A stretch of 64,000 nucleotides of DNA from Polaribacter sp. SA4-10 (GTDB lineage Bacteria > Bacteroidota > Bacteroidia > Flavobacteriales > Flavobacteriaceae), in contig NZ_CP019331.1 in NCBI RefSeq assembly GCF_002163835.1, positions 1,649,001 through 1,713,000 on the forward strand. The letters are read 5' to 3'. Positions 33,633 to 43,104 of this stretch are shown here, piece by piece (within the stretch, counting starts at the first letter, position 1; every line of letters starts with the position of its first letter). Made by a program: the position numbers and the translations under genes. The notes beneath the pieces are model-generated. The model searched no databases, was not told the DNA's origin, and worked only from the letters and a program-made list of their open reading frames with translations.

Positions 33633-34670
33633 TTAAGTTTTATTTGCCAACTGCCCGCAAGCTGCATCGATATCTTTACCTCTACTTCTTCTTACATTTA
33701 CAGTAATATCATGCATTTCTAAATTAGAAATATAATTGTTTATTGCAGAATTACTCGCTTGCTGAAACTCACCATCATCAATAGGGTTGTATTCTATTAA
33801 ATTTACTTTACAAGGCACTGCTTTACAAAATTCTACTAATGCTTTTATATCTTCTTTACGATCGTTAATCCCTTTCCAAACAATGTATTCGTAGGTAATT
33901 TCTCTATTTGTTTTTTCGTACCAATATTCTAAAGATTCTCGCAAATCATTTAACGGGAAAGTAGTATTAAAAGGCATAATTGAAGTTCTAACTTCATCGA
34001 TTGCAGAATGAAGAGAAACTGCTAAGTTAAACTTCACTTCTTCATCTGCCATCATTTTAATCATTTTTGGCACTCCAGAAGTAGAGACTGTAATTCTTTT
34101 TGAAGACATCCCTAAACCTTCTGGCGATGTAATCATTTCTATCGATTTCATCACATTTTTATAGTTCATTAATGGTTCTCCCATTCCCATAAAAACAATA
34201 TTGGTCAATTTTTTATTATAATATAATCTACTTTGTTTGTCTATAACAACAACCTGATCGTAAATTTCATCGGGGTTTAGATTACGCATTCTTTTTAAAC
34301 GTGAAGTTGCACAGAATAGACAATCTAAACTACAACCAACTTGACTAGAAACACAAGCTGTTGTTCTTTTTTCTGTAGGTATTAAAACAGATTCAACAAC
34401 AAAACCATCGTGTAATTTTATTCCGTTTTTAATAGTACCATCTTTACTTTTTTGCATAGAATCTACTTTGATATGGTTTATAACAAAGTTTGCTTCTAAC
34501 ATTTCTCTAGTTTCTTTAGAGATGTTAGTCATGTCTTCAAAAGTATGTAAAGACTTACTCCAAAGCCATTCATAAACTTGATTTCCACGAAATGATTTAT
34601 CACCATTTTCTACAAAAAAATCACGTAATTGTTCTTTGCTTAAAGCCCTAATGTCTTTCTTTTTAGTCAA
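33633..34670 (-). CDS. rlmN: 23S rRNA (adenine-2503)-C2 / tRNA-A37 methyltransferase
   Basis: Radical SAM methyltransferase that modifies A2503 of 23S rRNA and A37 of some tRNAs. The Fe-S motif is CSLDCLFCATSRL, with MGMGEPLMNY and TVSTSGVPKMI further on; the Cys near the C-terminus is in DAACGQLA. The open frame begins at an ATG (34718), but that ATG forms part of a perfect -7 box, so it cannot be in the message. A TTG at 34670 starts a product LTKKKDIRALSKEQL, exactly where homologs begin. The resulting 345 residues is normal. Confidence 0.93.
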   Translation of the reverse strand: MTKKKDIRALSKEQLRDFFVENGDKSFRGNQVYEWLWSKSLHTFEDMTNISKETREMLEANFVINHIKVDSMQKSKDGTIKNGIKLHDGFVVESVLIPTEKRTTACVSSQVGCSLDCLFCATSRLKRMRNLNPDEIYDQVVVIDKQSRLYYNKKLTNIVFMGMGEPLMNYKNVMKSIEMITSPEGLGMSSKRITVSTSGVPKMIKMMADEEVKFNLAVSLHSAIDEVRTSIMPFNTTFPLNDLRESLEYWYEKTNREITYEYIVWKGINDRKEDIKALVEFCKAVPCKVNLIEYNPIDDGEFQQASNSAINNYISNLEMHDITVNVRRSRGKDIDAACGQLANKT

Positions 34671-34707
34671 AATAAAATTATTAAAAGATTGAAAAAAATT
34701 ACAATTG

Positions 34708-34715
34708 CAAAAGTA
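34708..34715 (-). promoter_or_regulatory. -7 element of the rlmN promoter
   Basis: Minus-strand TACTTTTG, a full TAnnTTTG, sits 38-45 bp upstream of the proposed TTG start and overlaps the longer frame's first codons. Confidence 0.6.
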
Positions 34716-34876
34716 CACATATAATTTGAGGTTATTACTGTTCTTTGCAAGTACACACGTGTTAGCAATTGAAGCTGTTCGAATAACTGTTCATATTCTT
34801 AACCTTTTATAAACTGAACTTTTTTCAGCATAAAAAGAGAAACTCCAAACACGACCATTTATGGTAACGTTCAAAT

Positions 34877-34912
34877 AAAAAAAGACTGACAATTAGAAAC
34901 TGTCAGTCTTTA
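34877..34912 (-). terminator. Rho-independent terminator after queA
   Basis: Perfect 11-bp stem AAAGACTGACA / TGTCAGTCTTT with a 9-nt loop and a T run on the minus strand, 20 bp after the queA stop. Confidence 0.92.
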
Positions 34913-34931
34913 ATTTTTGAATTTTTATAGG

Positions 34932-35981
34932 TTATATAATTAACATTGCATCTCCATAAGTAGAGAATCTATACCCTTCTTTAATAGCTACTTTATATGC
35001 TTCCATTAAAAAATCATACCCTGCAAATGCAGCTGCTTGCATCATTAAAGTTGATTTTGGTTCATGTAAATTAGTAATCATTGAATTCGCAATGCTAAAC
35101 TCAAAAGGAGGGAAAATAAATTTATTTGTCCAACCTGTAAATTGATTTAATTCTTGTTTTGAAGATACTGAAGACTCAATAGTTCTCATAACAGTTGTAC
35201 CAACTGCACAGATTCTTCTTTTTTCTATTTTAGCTTTATTAATTTTAGCTGCTGTTTCTTCAGAGATAACAATTTGCTCAGAATCCATTTTATGCTTAGA
35301 TAAATCTTCTACTTCTACTGGACTAAAAGTTCCTAATCCAACATGTAACGTCATTTCAGCAAAATCAATTCCTTTAATTTCTAAACGTTTTATTAAATGT
35401 TTAGAAAAATGCAAACCTGCAGTTGGTGCTGCTACAGCTCCTTCATTCTTTGCAAAAATAGTTTGATAACGTTCATCATCAATTGCTTCTACGTCTCTAC
35501 CTATTTTTTTTGGTAATGGAGTTTGCCCTAATTCTAATAATTTGGCTCTAAACTCTTCATAACTTCCATCATATAAGAAACGTAATGTTCTACCTCTAGA
35601 AGTAGTATTGTCTATAACTTCTGCAACTAAGCTATCATCTTCACCAAAAAACAACTTATTTCCAATTCTAATTTTTCTTGCTGGATCTACTAAAACATCC
35701 CACAATCTATTTTCTGCATTTAGTTCTCTTAATAAGAAAACTTCAATTCTAGCACCCGTCTTTTCTTTGTTTCCATACATTCTTGCAGGGAAGACTTTGG
35801 TATTATTTAACATCATAACATCACCTTCTTCAAAGTAATCTATAACGTCTTTAAAAAGCTTATGCTCTATAGTACCTTCTTTTCTGTTTAATACCATTAG
35901 GCGAGATTCATCTCTATGTTCAGCAGGATATTTTGCTAACAATTCTTCTGGCAACTCATATTCAAAATGTGATAATTTCAT
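34932..35981 (-). CDS. queA: tRNA preQ1(34) S-adenosylmethionine ribosyltransferase-isomerase
   Basis: Cytoplasmic enzyme that adds the cyclopentene precursor ring to preQ1 in tRNA, forming epoxyqueuosine. The sequence is typical from [27 protein letters not shown] through [24 protein letters not shown] and [15 protein letters not shown] to [25 protein letters not shown]. The length of 349 residues is normal. Its substrate supply may depend on the YhhQ-type transporter at 6092. A good promoter precedes it and a terminator follows, so it is monocistronic. Confidence 0.97.
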   Translation of the reverse strand: MKLSHFEYELPEELLAKYPAEHRDESRLMVLNRKEGTIEHKLFKDVIDYFEEGDVMMLNNTKVFPARMYGNKEKTGARIEVFLLRELNAENRLWDVLVDPARKIRIGNKLFFGEDDSLVAEVIDNTTSRGRTLRFLYDGSYEEFRAKLLELGQTPLPKKIGRDVEAIDDERYQTIFAKNEGAVAAPTAGLHFSKHLIKRLEIKGIDFAEMTLHVGLGTFSPVEVEDLSKHKMDSEQIVISEETAAKINKAKIEKRRICAVGTTVMRTIESSVSSKQELNQFTGWTNKFIFPPFEFSIANSMITNLHEPKSTLMMQAAAFAGYDFLMEAYKVAIKEGYRFSTYGDAMLII

Positions 35982-36007
35982 AAATCTATGTTTTCCTATA
36001 AAAGCCG

Positions 36008-36039
36008 CAAATATACGATATCGGAATAGGCGTTGTCAA
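36008..36039 (-). promoter_or_regulatory. queA promoter
   Basis: On the minus strand TTG (-33), 21 bp, then TATATTTG (full TAnnTTTG). It lies 27 bp upstream of the queA ATG, within the short gap to aroA. Confidence 0.65.
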
Positions 36040-36056
36040 GTGTTTAACTGTTTAAT

Positions 36057-37286
36057 TTACAGTTCATCAATTTTAATTCCTAATTGCTTCATATCTACCC
36101 AAAATTTCTGGTATGATTTGGTAACTACCTCTGCCTTTAAAATCTTTATAGGAACTTTAAGTGCCAAAGGCGCAAAAGCCATTGCCATTCTATGATCGTT
36201 ATAGGTTTTAATAGAAATATTTTTGTTTATTTCTGATGAATTTTCTAAATGTAAACTTTCATCAGTTATAGAAATATTTGCGCCTAAATTTGTTAATTCT
36301 TCTTTTAAAGCTTCTAATCTATCTGTTTCTTTAATTTTTAAAGTATGTAAACCTGTTAAATTACAAGAAATTCCTTCTGCAAAACAAGTTACTGCAATCG
36401 TTTGTGCAATATCTGGCGCATTTTTTAAGTCGATTTCTAAGGTATCTTTATTACTTTTCTTTACTTTCTTTAATAGGATAGTATGCGCTCCAAAAATAGT
36501 TTCTACGCCAAAATGTTGATAGATTTCTGCCAAACAAGAATCTCCTTGTAAACTTTCTTTTTTATATGCTGATAATTTTATTTCTGAACCAATTTCTGCC
36601 AATGCAATAATTGAATAAAAATAACTTGCAGAACTCCAGTCTGATTCTACAACAATAGTTTGTTTATTAATTGATTTTGTAGGTGAAACTTTAATAAAAT
36701 TACCTTCAAAACTTGTTTTAATTCCTAATTGATTTAACAAACTCAATGTCATATTAATATATGGAATTGAGGTTATTTTACCTAATAACTCTATTTCTAA
36801 TCCGTTTTGTAAATTAGATGCAATTAGTAACAATGAAGAGATGTATTGGCTACTAACATTACCGTTTATCTGCACTTTATCTTTTGTAACTTCTCTTCCT
36901 TTTATTCTAATTGGCGGATATCCCTCTTTTGCTTCATAAGATATTTCTGCGCCTAAATCTCTTAGTGCATTTACTAAAATTTCAATAGGTCTGTTTTGCA
37001 TTCTTTCAGAACCAGTAAGCACCACTTCTCTACCTTGTTTAACCGCAAAATAAGAAGTCAAAAAACGCATTGCAGTTCCTGCATGACCAATATTTACAAT
37101 TTCTTCATTTGTAGAAAGTGCATGTTGCAAATGCACAGAGTCATCTGAATCTGACAAGTTTTTAATTGAAATTTCTGAAAAAATATTCTGTAAAATTAAT
37201 AATCTATTTGATTCACTTTTAGAACCAGAAATTGTAATTTCTTCCTTTATTTTTTTATCCTCTAAAACATTTAACAATATGTCCAT
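36057..37286 (-). CDS. aroA: 3-phosphoshikimate 1-carboxyvinyltransferase (EPSP synthase)
   Basis: Shikimate-pathway enzyme joining phosphoenolpyruvate to shikimate-3-phosphate. It has the N-terminal SGSKSESNRLLIL substrate loop (20-32), the NIGHAGTAMRFLTSYFA block (61-77; the family's LGNAGTAMR) and the late KETDRLEALKEEL and YNDHRMAMAFAPLA motifs. The PEP-loop reads GHAGTA instead of the commoner GNAGTA. At 409 residues it is a little shorter than Proteobacterial AroA, as usual in Bacteroidota. Cytoplasmic. A TAnnTTTG box lies about 35 bp upstream. Confidence 0.95.
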   Translation of the reverse strand: MDILLNVLEDKKIKEEITISGSKSESNRLLILQNIFSEISIKNLSDSDDSVHLQHALSTNEEIVNIGHAGTAMRFLTSYFAVKQGREVVLTGSERMQNRPIEILVNALRDLGAEISYEAKEGYPPIRIKGREVTKDKVQINGNVSSQYISSLLLIASNLQNGLEIELLGKITSIPYINMTLSLLNQLGIKTSFEGNFIKVSPTKSINKQTIVVESDWSSASYFYSIIALAEIGSEIKLSAYKKESLQGDSCLAEIYQHFGVETIFGAHTILLKKVKKSNKDTLEIDLKNAPDIAQTIAVTCFAEGISCNLTGLHTLKIKETDRLEALKEELTNLGANISITDESLHLENSSEINKNISIKTYNDHRMAMAFAPLALKVPIKILKAEVVTKSYQKFWVDMKQLGIKIDEL

Positions 37287-37320
37287 CCTAAAATTGATTT
37301 TAATTCCTATTTTTAACCTT

Positions 37321-37328
37321 CAAATTTA
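37321..37328 (-). promoter_or_regulatory. -7 element of the aroA promoter
   Basis: Minus-strand TAAATTTG, a full TAnnTTTG, in the 53-bp space shared with the divergent BNR-repeat gene. No clear -33. Confidence 0.45.
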
Positions 37329-37339
37329 CAACTACCATC

Positions 37340-40300
37340 ATGAAAAAAATCTATTTTCTAGTAATTTTCTTGTTTCTATCAGCAAATGTCAAAGTTACTG
37401 CACAAAAAAAATCTACCAAAGTTTCTGACGAATATTTTAGTGCTGTAGAATGGCGAAATATTGGGCCTTTCAGAGGAGGAAGAAGCGCTGCAGTTACTGG
37501 TGTTTCCAATAAAGCGAATCTTTTTTACATGGGTGCTACAGGCGGTGGCGTTTGGAAAACAACGGATGCTGGTAATACTTGGCAGAATATTTCAGACGGA
37601 TTTTTTGGAGGATCTGTTGGCTCAGTAGCAGTTTCTGAATCAGACAACAATGTTATTTATGTTGGAATGGGAGAAAAAACCGTTCGTGGAAATGTTTCTT
37701 CTGGAGATGGAATATGGAAATCTGAAAATGCAGGAAAAACATGGAAACACATTGGATTAAAAAATTCTCGTCACATTCCTAGAATGAGAGTTCATCCTAA
37801 AAATCCTAATATTGTTTTTGCTGGCGTTATGGGCGATTTGTACAAACCAACTCAAGAAAGAGGTGTTTATAAATCTATAGATGGTGGCGCAAACTGGAAA
37901 AAAGTATTGTTTTCAAATGAAAACGCAGGAGTTGTAGATTTAATAATCGACCCAAATAATCCTAGAATTTTATATGCTACTACTTGGAACGTTCGAAGAA
38001 CTCCTTATAGTTTATCTTCTGGTGGCGATGGTTCTGCACTTTGGAAAAGCACCGATGAAGGAGAAACTTGGACAAATATATCTGCAAATAAAGGCTTACC
38101 AGAAGGAATTTGGGGAATTAGCGGCGTAACCGTTTCTCCTGTAAATTCTGATATAGTTTGGGCTTTAATAGAAAATGAAAAAGGAGGTATCTACAAATCT
38201 ACAGATGCTGGTAAAACTTTTAAACTGATTAATTCTGAAAGAAAATTAAGACAAAGAGCGTGGTATTACACGCGTTTGTATGCAGATACACAAGATCAAG
38301 ATATTTTATATGTTTTAAATGTTCGCTATCATAAATCTACAGATGGTGGTAAATCATTTAGCACTTACAATGCCCCCCACGGAGATCATCACGATTTATG
38401 GATTGCACCAGAGGATAACCAAAGAATGATTATTGGTGACGACGGTGGCGCACAAGTTTCTTTTGATGCTGGTGAAAATTGGAGTACCATGAACAATCAA
38501 CCTACTTCTCAATTTTATAGAGTTACCACGGACAATCATTTTCCATACCGAATTTTAGCGGCACAACAAGACAACTCTACTATTCGTATTTCGCACAGAA
38601 CTGCAGGAAGGTTTATTACCACATCTGATTGGGAAACTACTGCTGGAGGAGAAAGTGCTCATATTGCGGTTGACCCATTAAATGATGAAATTGTTTATGG
38701 AGGAAGTTATGGTGGTTTATTAACTAGAAAGAATCACAAAACAGGAGAAACAAGAGCGGTAAATGTTTGGCCAGACGATCCAATGGGTCACGGAGCAGAA
38801 GATTTTAAATATCGTTTTCAATGGAATTTCCCAATCTTCTTTTCACCAAATAATAAAAAGAAATTATATGCAGCATCTAATCATTTGCATGTAACAGAAA
38901 ATGAAGGGCAATCTTGGAAATTAATAAGTCCAGATTTAACAAGAAACGACCCCAGTACTTTAGGTGCATCTGGTGGTCCAATTACCAAAGACAATACAGG
39001 TGTAGAATATTACGGAACTATTTTCGCAGCAACAGAATCTACTCTAGAACCAGGTTTAATTTGGACAGGTTCTGATGATGGATTGGTACATATTTCTAAA
39101 AATAATGGCGAAACTTGGGCCAATGTAACACCTAAAAAAATGCCAGAATGGACAATGATTAATGCTATTGAAGTGAATCCGTTTATAAAAGGAAGCGCCT
39201 ATATTGTTGGCACAAAATACAAATCTGGCGATTACAAACCCTATATCTACAAAACAGAGAACTACGGAGATTCTTGGAAAAAAATTACAAACGGAATCGG
39301 TCAAGAAAGTTTCACAAGAGCCTTAAGAGCAGATCCTAAAAGAAAAGGATTGTTATATGCAGGAACAGAAAAAGGAATGTATGTTTCTTTTGATGATGGT
39401 GAGAACTGGGAATCCTTTCAGCAAAACTTGCCTATTGTACCTATTACAGATTTAGCTATTAAAAATGATAATTTAATTGCAGCAACACAAGGTAGATCTC
39501 TTTGGATTATTGACGATTTAACACCTTTACACCAACTAAATTCGTCTTTATTAAAACAAAATGTAGTTTTATACAAACCAAAAGATGCCTATAATATGAG
39601 TGGAGGAAACGGTAAAACTTCGAGAACTGCGGGTACAAACCATGCGGGTGGAGTTGCCGTAAATTATTTTATCAAAAAAGAAAATAAAAAAGATACCATT
39701 GCACTATCTTTTTATGATTTGAATGACAACCTCATCAAAAAATATACAACAAAACCAAACAAAGAAAAGAAAGAGGAAGTATTAAAGATTAAAGATGGAA
39801 ATAATATTTTCTATTGGAACATGATGTATCCCGGTGCAGAGAAAGTAAAAGGAATGATTCTCTGGTGGGCTTCTTTAGATGGACCTATGGCATTACCTGG
39901 GACTTATAAAGCTGAATTGTCTGTGAATGATGAGAAGGTGTATCAGAATTTTAATATTTTAAGCAACCCTACTTCAGAAGCTACTGAAAATGACATGAAA
40001 ATGCAATTTGATTTCATTAATGAAATCAACACAAAAATGACTGAAATTCACAAAGCATTAAAAAATGTAACCAAAGTTCGCAATCAAGTGGGGGTATTGA
40101 AAAAATCTATCAAAGACAAAGAAAAGTACAAGGCATTGTTAACGTTTGCCGATACTTTGGTAAAAGATTTAACTAAAATAGAAGAAACTTTATATCAAAC
40201 AAAGTCTAAAAGTGGACAAGATCCTTTGAACTTTCCAATTAGATTGAATAATAAGTTAGCGCATTTAAACTCTTTAACTAGAATAGGGAACTACGCTCCT

Positions 40301-40447
40301 ACGCAACAAGCAATCGATTTTAAAAATGAAATTACAAAAGAAATCGATATTGAATTGGTAAAACTAAATGCCTTATTTACAAATGGAGTAAAAGAATTAA
40401 ATAGAAAGGTAAAAGCTAGTGATATAGATCTGATTCAATTGGATTAG
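37340..40447 (+). CDS. Secreted VPS10/sortilin-like protein with BNR (Asp-box) repeats
   Basis: Large exported protein, 1035 residues, signal peptide 1-21 (ending KVTA). At least eleven Asp-box repeats of the S-x-D-x-G-x-T-W type are visible, for example TTDAGNTWQNI, SIDGGANWKKV, STDEGETWTNI and SFDDGENWESF, which form beta-propellers as in sialidases and the VPS10/sortilin fold. A C-terminal part of about 300 residues follows, with a coiled, Lys-rich stretch around 880-960. Often annotated as 'glycosyl hydrolase', but catalytic residues are not evident, so a binding role is as likely. No recognisable T9SS C-terminal domain. A terminator follows. Confidence 0.9.
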   Translation: MKKIYFLVIFLFLSANVKVTAQKKSTKVSDEYFSAVEWRNIGPFRGGRSAAVTGVSNKANLFYMGATGGGVWKTTDAGNTWQNISDGFFGGSVGSVAVSESDNNVIYVGMGEKTVRGNVSSGDGIWKSENAGKTWKHIGLKNSRHIPRMRVHPKNPNIVFAGVMGDLYKPTQERGVYKSIDGGANWKKVLFSNENAGVVDLIIDPNNPRILYATTWNVRRTPYSLSSGGDGSALWKSTDEGETWTNISANKGLPEGIWGISGVTVSPVNSDIVWALIENEKGGIYKSTDAGKTFKLINSERKLRQRAWYYTRLYADTQDQDILYVLNVRYHKSTDGGKSFSTYNAPHGDHHDLWIAPEDNQRMIIGDDGGAQVSFDAGENWSTMNNQPTSQFYRVTTDNHFPYRILAAQQDNSTIRISHRTAGRFITTSDWETTAGGESAHIAVDPLNDEIVYGGSYGGLLTRKNHKTGETRAVNVWPDDPMGHGAEDFKYRFQWNFPIFFSPNNKKKLYAASNHLHVTENEGQSWKLISPDLTRNDPSTLGASGGPITKDNTGVEYYGTIFAATESTLEPGLIWTGSDDGLVHISKNNGETWANVTPKKMPEWTMINAIEVNPFIKGSAYIVGTKYKSGDYKPYIYKTENYGDSWKKITNGIGQESFTRALRADPKRKGLLYAGTEKGMYVSFDDGENWESFQQNLPIVPITDLAIKNDNLIAATQGRSLWIIDDLTPLHQLNSSLLKQNVVLYKPKDAYNMSGGNGKTSRTAGTNHAGGVAVNYFIKKENKKDTIALSFYDLNDNLIKKYTTKPNKEKKEEVLKIKDGNNIFYWNMMYPGAEKVKGMILWWASLDGPMALPGTYKAELSVNDEKVYQNFNILSNPTSEATENDMKMQFDFINEINTKMTEIHKALKNVTKVRNQVGVLKKSIKDKEKYKALLTFADTLVKDLTKIEETLYQTKSKSGQDPLNFPIRLNNKLAHLNSLTRIGNYAPTQQAIDFKNEITKEIDIELVKLNALFTNGVKELNRKVKASDIDLIQLD

Positions 40448-40463
40448 AATTTGTATCATAATA

Positions 40464-40492
40464 AAAAAAAGCGGCCTTAAGCCGCTTTTTTT
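40464..40492. terminator. Bidirectional terminator after the BNR-repeat gene
   Basis: Stem AAAAAAAGCGGC / GCCGCTTTTTTT with a 5-nt loop, between convergent genes. Confidence 0.95.
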
Positions 40493-40507
40493 ATTTATTT
40501 AAATTTA

Positions 40508-40756
40508 CTATTTCATTTTTTTATTGGTTAAATAGAAACCATAAAAGACACTGAAAATCAATTTAAATCCAAAGAAATTTACCCATTTACCATCATCAAA
40601 ATTTATACTTGAAACGGTTGCAAAATCTCCTGAAAAAATTTCTTTATAACTACTAATCAATAAAGAAATTACAGTAACAACTATAAAAAAAGGAATTGTA
40701 ATTTTTAAAAAGTTAGACCAAAAAGCGGGTTGTTGTATTTTTTCTAAAAAACTCAT
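40508..40756 (-). CDS. Small membrane protein linked to mazG, unknown function
   Basis: Protein of 82 residues with two membrane segments, about 17-37 (ITIPFFIVVTVISLLI) and 59-75 (FFGFKLIFSVFYGFYL). Not a family with a known role. Its ATG overlaps the mazG stop by one base (TAATG), so it is translated with mazG; the same pair appears together in other Flavobacteriaceae, as far as I recall. Confidence 0.7.
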   Translation of the reverse strand: MSFLEKIQQPAFWSNFLKITIPFFIVVTVISLLISSYKEIFSGDFATVSSINFDDGKWVNFFGFKLIFSVFYGFYLTNKKMK

Positions 40757-41082
40757 TATTTTAATTTTTGATTATTATGATGGCGATCATGATCGCGTTT
40801 TGTTTTAATATCTAATTTCTTTTCAAAAGCATCTTGCAAGTTAATTCCTGTTTGATTTGCTAAACACAAAACTACAAATAACACGTCTGCTAATTCTTCT
40901 CCTAAATCTTTATTTTTATCAGATTCTTTTTCACTTTGCTCTCCATAACGCCTTGCAATAATACGTGCAACTTCACCAACTTCTTCTGTTAATTGCGCCA
41001 TATTGGTTAATTCGTTAAAGTAACGAACTCCATGCGTTTTAATCCAATCGTCTACTTGTACTTGAGCGTTTTCTATGTTCAT
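40756..41082 (-). CDS. MazG-like nucleotide pyrophosphohydrolase
   Basis: All-alpha NTP pyrophosphohydrolase of 108 residues. The metal-binding motif reads LTEEVGEVARII (31-42) and later DLGEELADVLFVVLCLAN (61-78), giving the EExxE and ExxD sets. Such short MazG proteins hydrolyse dNTPs or modified nucleotides (house-cleaning). Cytoplasmic. First gene of a pair with the small membrane protein. Confidence 0.92.
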   Translation of the reverse strand: MNIENAQVQVDDWIKTHGVRYFNELTNMAQLTEEVGEVARIIARRYGEQSEKESDKNKDLGEELADVLFVVLCLANQTGINLQDAFEKKLDIKTKRDHDRHHNNQKLK

Positions 41083-41226
41083 TTTTCTTTTTTTATTAAA
41101 AGATTGAAAAATTAAAGATTCAAAGATAAAGTTTCTTGTTTTATTTGGTTTGTTTCTGAAGGTAAAAAAATATAACTTAGCTATCTATGATTACAAAACG
41201 TTAAAACGACTTCATAATCGTCTTAA

Positions 41227-41235
41227 GTTAGCACC
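41227..41235 (+). repeat. Left arm of a 9-bp inverted repeat flanking the orphan gene
   Basis: GTTAGCACC lies 6 bp before the start codon at 41242. Its exact reverse complement GGTGCTAAC follows the gene's stop codon after one base (42251-42259). Confidence 0.6.
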
Positions 41236-41241
41236 AATACC

Positions 41242-42249
41242 TTGAAATATAAAATCCTATATTTATCAATACTGACAATAGTCTCAACTCTCGTTGCATC
41301 TTCTAATGTAATTAGTAATGATGGATATGGTAAAGGCGACATTCAAGCCTTTGCATTTTATTCATTAATACTTTCTGCAATTTCACTATTACTCGTAAAA
41401 ATTATTAAAACAATTTTCTCCAAGGTTAATGCTGGAATTGGACTATTTCTAACTATTGTTTACTCAATTCTGCAATCATTTCTATTCATTTTGATTATGT
41501 GGCTGATTTTTGGTCCTTGGATTGGTGCTTTCAGTTTTCCTTTACATTTGTGTTGGCTTTCCGGAACTTTATTTGCCAATTTTTACTTACTTATCATTTC
41601 GGACAATAAATTCAACAATAAACATCTTGGGATTACAATTGTTACGATTAGTCTAGGCCTTCTAATAGTATTCTTGTTTAACAAAGGAAAAGACCAAATG
41701 GCTCAGGAACAAAATTTTGATATTGTTTGCCTTGTTCATCGTCCTTCAGATGTAGTTCCTGAACTTAAAGATTTAACTAAATTTTCTCTAACGAAGAATG
41801 AAGCACAATCTATAATTGATTTAGGCTTAAAAGGTACTTTTTGGACTGATAAGTTCTTTAGAATATCCAAATCTAAATTGGAGTCTACTGATTACCCAGA
41901 CTACGATTTTGATGAATTAGAAAACAACCCAGGTGCAAATATTGAATTTACATTTGGGAATAAACTTGATTCATTGACCAATAATAATCAGAAAGTTATA
42001 ATAATAATGAATCATCCTCAAGAAGATGATTTCACATTTCAAGAACCTTTTAATACGTCAATAATTGCGATTCAGAGTATTGAAAAAGACGAGTTTGAAT
42101 TAAAAAAATTTGGCAAAGAAACTAATTCAAAAAACATTATCATTAGAGGAACAGACTTCCGTGGATTTCCATATTCTACACCACTAATACTGAACTTAAA
42201 AAATAGAGGTGAATTTAGACTACATGGATTTCAATGGATTGAGAAGTAA
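41242..42249 (+). CDS. Hypothetical membrane protein, orphan gene in a cassette-like setting
   Basis: Not recognised. The product of 335 residues has about five hydrophobic segments in the first 150 residues (about 2-20, 36-58, 66-90, 95-118, 127-148), then a charged soluble domain of about 185 residues with RIPSDVVPEL-like and FFRISKSKLEST-like stretches but no motif I can name. The start is TTG; no in-frame ATG occurs upstream before a stop, and the next Met is inside the membrane part. It runs opposite to both neighbours and is bounded by a perfect 9-bp inverted repeat, so it looks like a single-gene insertion between mazG and the hydrolase gene. Confidence 0.65.
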   Translation: MKYKILYLSILTIVSTLVASSNVISNDGYGKGDIQAFAFYSLILSAISLLLVKIIKTIFSKVNAGIGLFLTIVYSILQSFLFILIMWLIFGPWIGAFSFPLHLCWLSGTLFANFYLLIISDNKFNNKHLGITIVTISLGLLIVFLFNKGKDQMAQEQNFDIVCLVHRPSDVVPELKDLTKFSLTKNEAQSIIDLGLKGTFWTDKFFRISKSKLESTDYPDYDFDELENNPGANIEFTFGNKLDSLTNNNQKVIIIMNHPQEDDFTFQEPFNTSIIAIQSIEKDEFELKKFGKETNSKNIIIRGTDFRGFPYSTPLILNLKNRGEFRLHGFQWIEK

Positions 42250-42250
42250 A

Positions 42251-42259
42251 GGTGCTAAC
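42251..42259 (+). repeat. Right arm of the 9-bp inverted repeat
   Basis: GGTGCTAAC immediately after the orphan gene. It continues into a stretch (42260-42318, including accatataaaattagtagct) that resembles repeat sequence found after orphan genes in other Flavobacteriaceae, from memory. Confidence 0.55.
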
Positions 42260-42318
42260 ACCATATAAAATTAGTAGCTTAAAACACGCAACTAACCTGA
42301 TACAAAACCGTTTGCGAA

Positions 42319-43092
42319 TTAGCCCAAAAAACCAGCAACTTCACTATAAAAATCTTTAGCATTTTCTGCATGCAACCAATGACCTGCATTCGCAATTTTT
42401 ACAATTTTTGAGTTCGGAAAATGTGCCTCTATAATAGGTCTTTCATTTTCAGTAATATAATCTGATTTTTCTCCTTTTAGAAACAACGTATCTTTTTCAA
42501 AAAGAGTAAAAGAAGGCAATGCATCGCCAACCTCTGGATTGTTATTTGTTAACGATTCTAAATTGAATCGATATCCCAATTGTCCTTTCTCTTTCCAATA
42601 AAGGTTTTTCATTAAAAACTGACGAATACCAAAGTCTGAAATTAATGCTGATAATTTTTCATCAACCAAGCTTCTAGAGTTTTGAATAGAAAAATCAACC
42701 GAATTTAAACCTGCTAAAATTGCATTATGATGTGGTTTGTACATTCTTGGAGAAATGTCTACAATGACCAACTTATTTAATAATTCTGGATACGTTACAG
42801 CAAATAACATTGCTGTTTTCCCTCCCATAGAATGACCAATTAAATTCACATTTTCTAATTGATGGTGTTTTATATAAGTATATAAATCTACTACTAAAAC
42901 TTCATAATTAAACGCATCTGAATGAAAACTTCTTCCGTGATTTCTTTGATCTATTAAATGGACTTCAAAATTTTCTGCAAATTTATTTCCAAGTGTTTTC
43001 CAATTATCACTCATTCCAAAATATCCGTGTAAAATTAACAACGGAGTTCCTTCTCCTTTTATAGTTGAATGTAATATTGGATTATTTGGCAT
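42319..43092 (-). CDS. Alpha/beta hydrolase (YbfF-like esterase)
   Basis: Cytoplasmic alpha/beta-fold hydrolase of 257 residues. The oxyanion HGYFGMSDNWK (18-28), the nucleophile elbow GHSMGG (about 83-88), the late acid and the histidine in NAGHWLHAE are all present, so the triad is complete. RNHGRSFHSD matches YbfF-type esterases. Substrate unknown. It ends next to the inserted orphan gene. Confidence 0.9.
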   Translation of the reverse strand: MPNNPILHSTIKGEGTPLLILHGYFGMSDNWKTLGNKFAENFEVHLIDQRNHGRSFHSDAFNYEVLVVDLYTYIKHHQLENVNLIGHSMGGKTAMLFAVTYPELLNKLVIVDISPRMYKPHHNAILAGLNSVDFSIQNSRSLVDEKLSALISDFGIRQFLMKNLYWKEKGQLGYRFNLESLTNNNPEVGDALPSFTLFEKDTLFLKGEKSDYITENERPIIEAHFPNSKIVKIANAGHWLHAENAKDFYSEVAGFLG

Positions 43093-43104
43093 TTTTATAT
43101 TTTT

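Noticed and set aside
37340..40447. Sialidase
   Set aside because: Asp-boxes are present, but no FRIP motif or catalytic Arg triad could be seen; VPS10/sortilin-like is safer.
41227..42259. Integron gene cassette with attC
   Set aside because: The repeat arms do not fit the GTTRRRY / RYYYAAC core, and no integrase was seen; kept only as a cassette-like observation.
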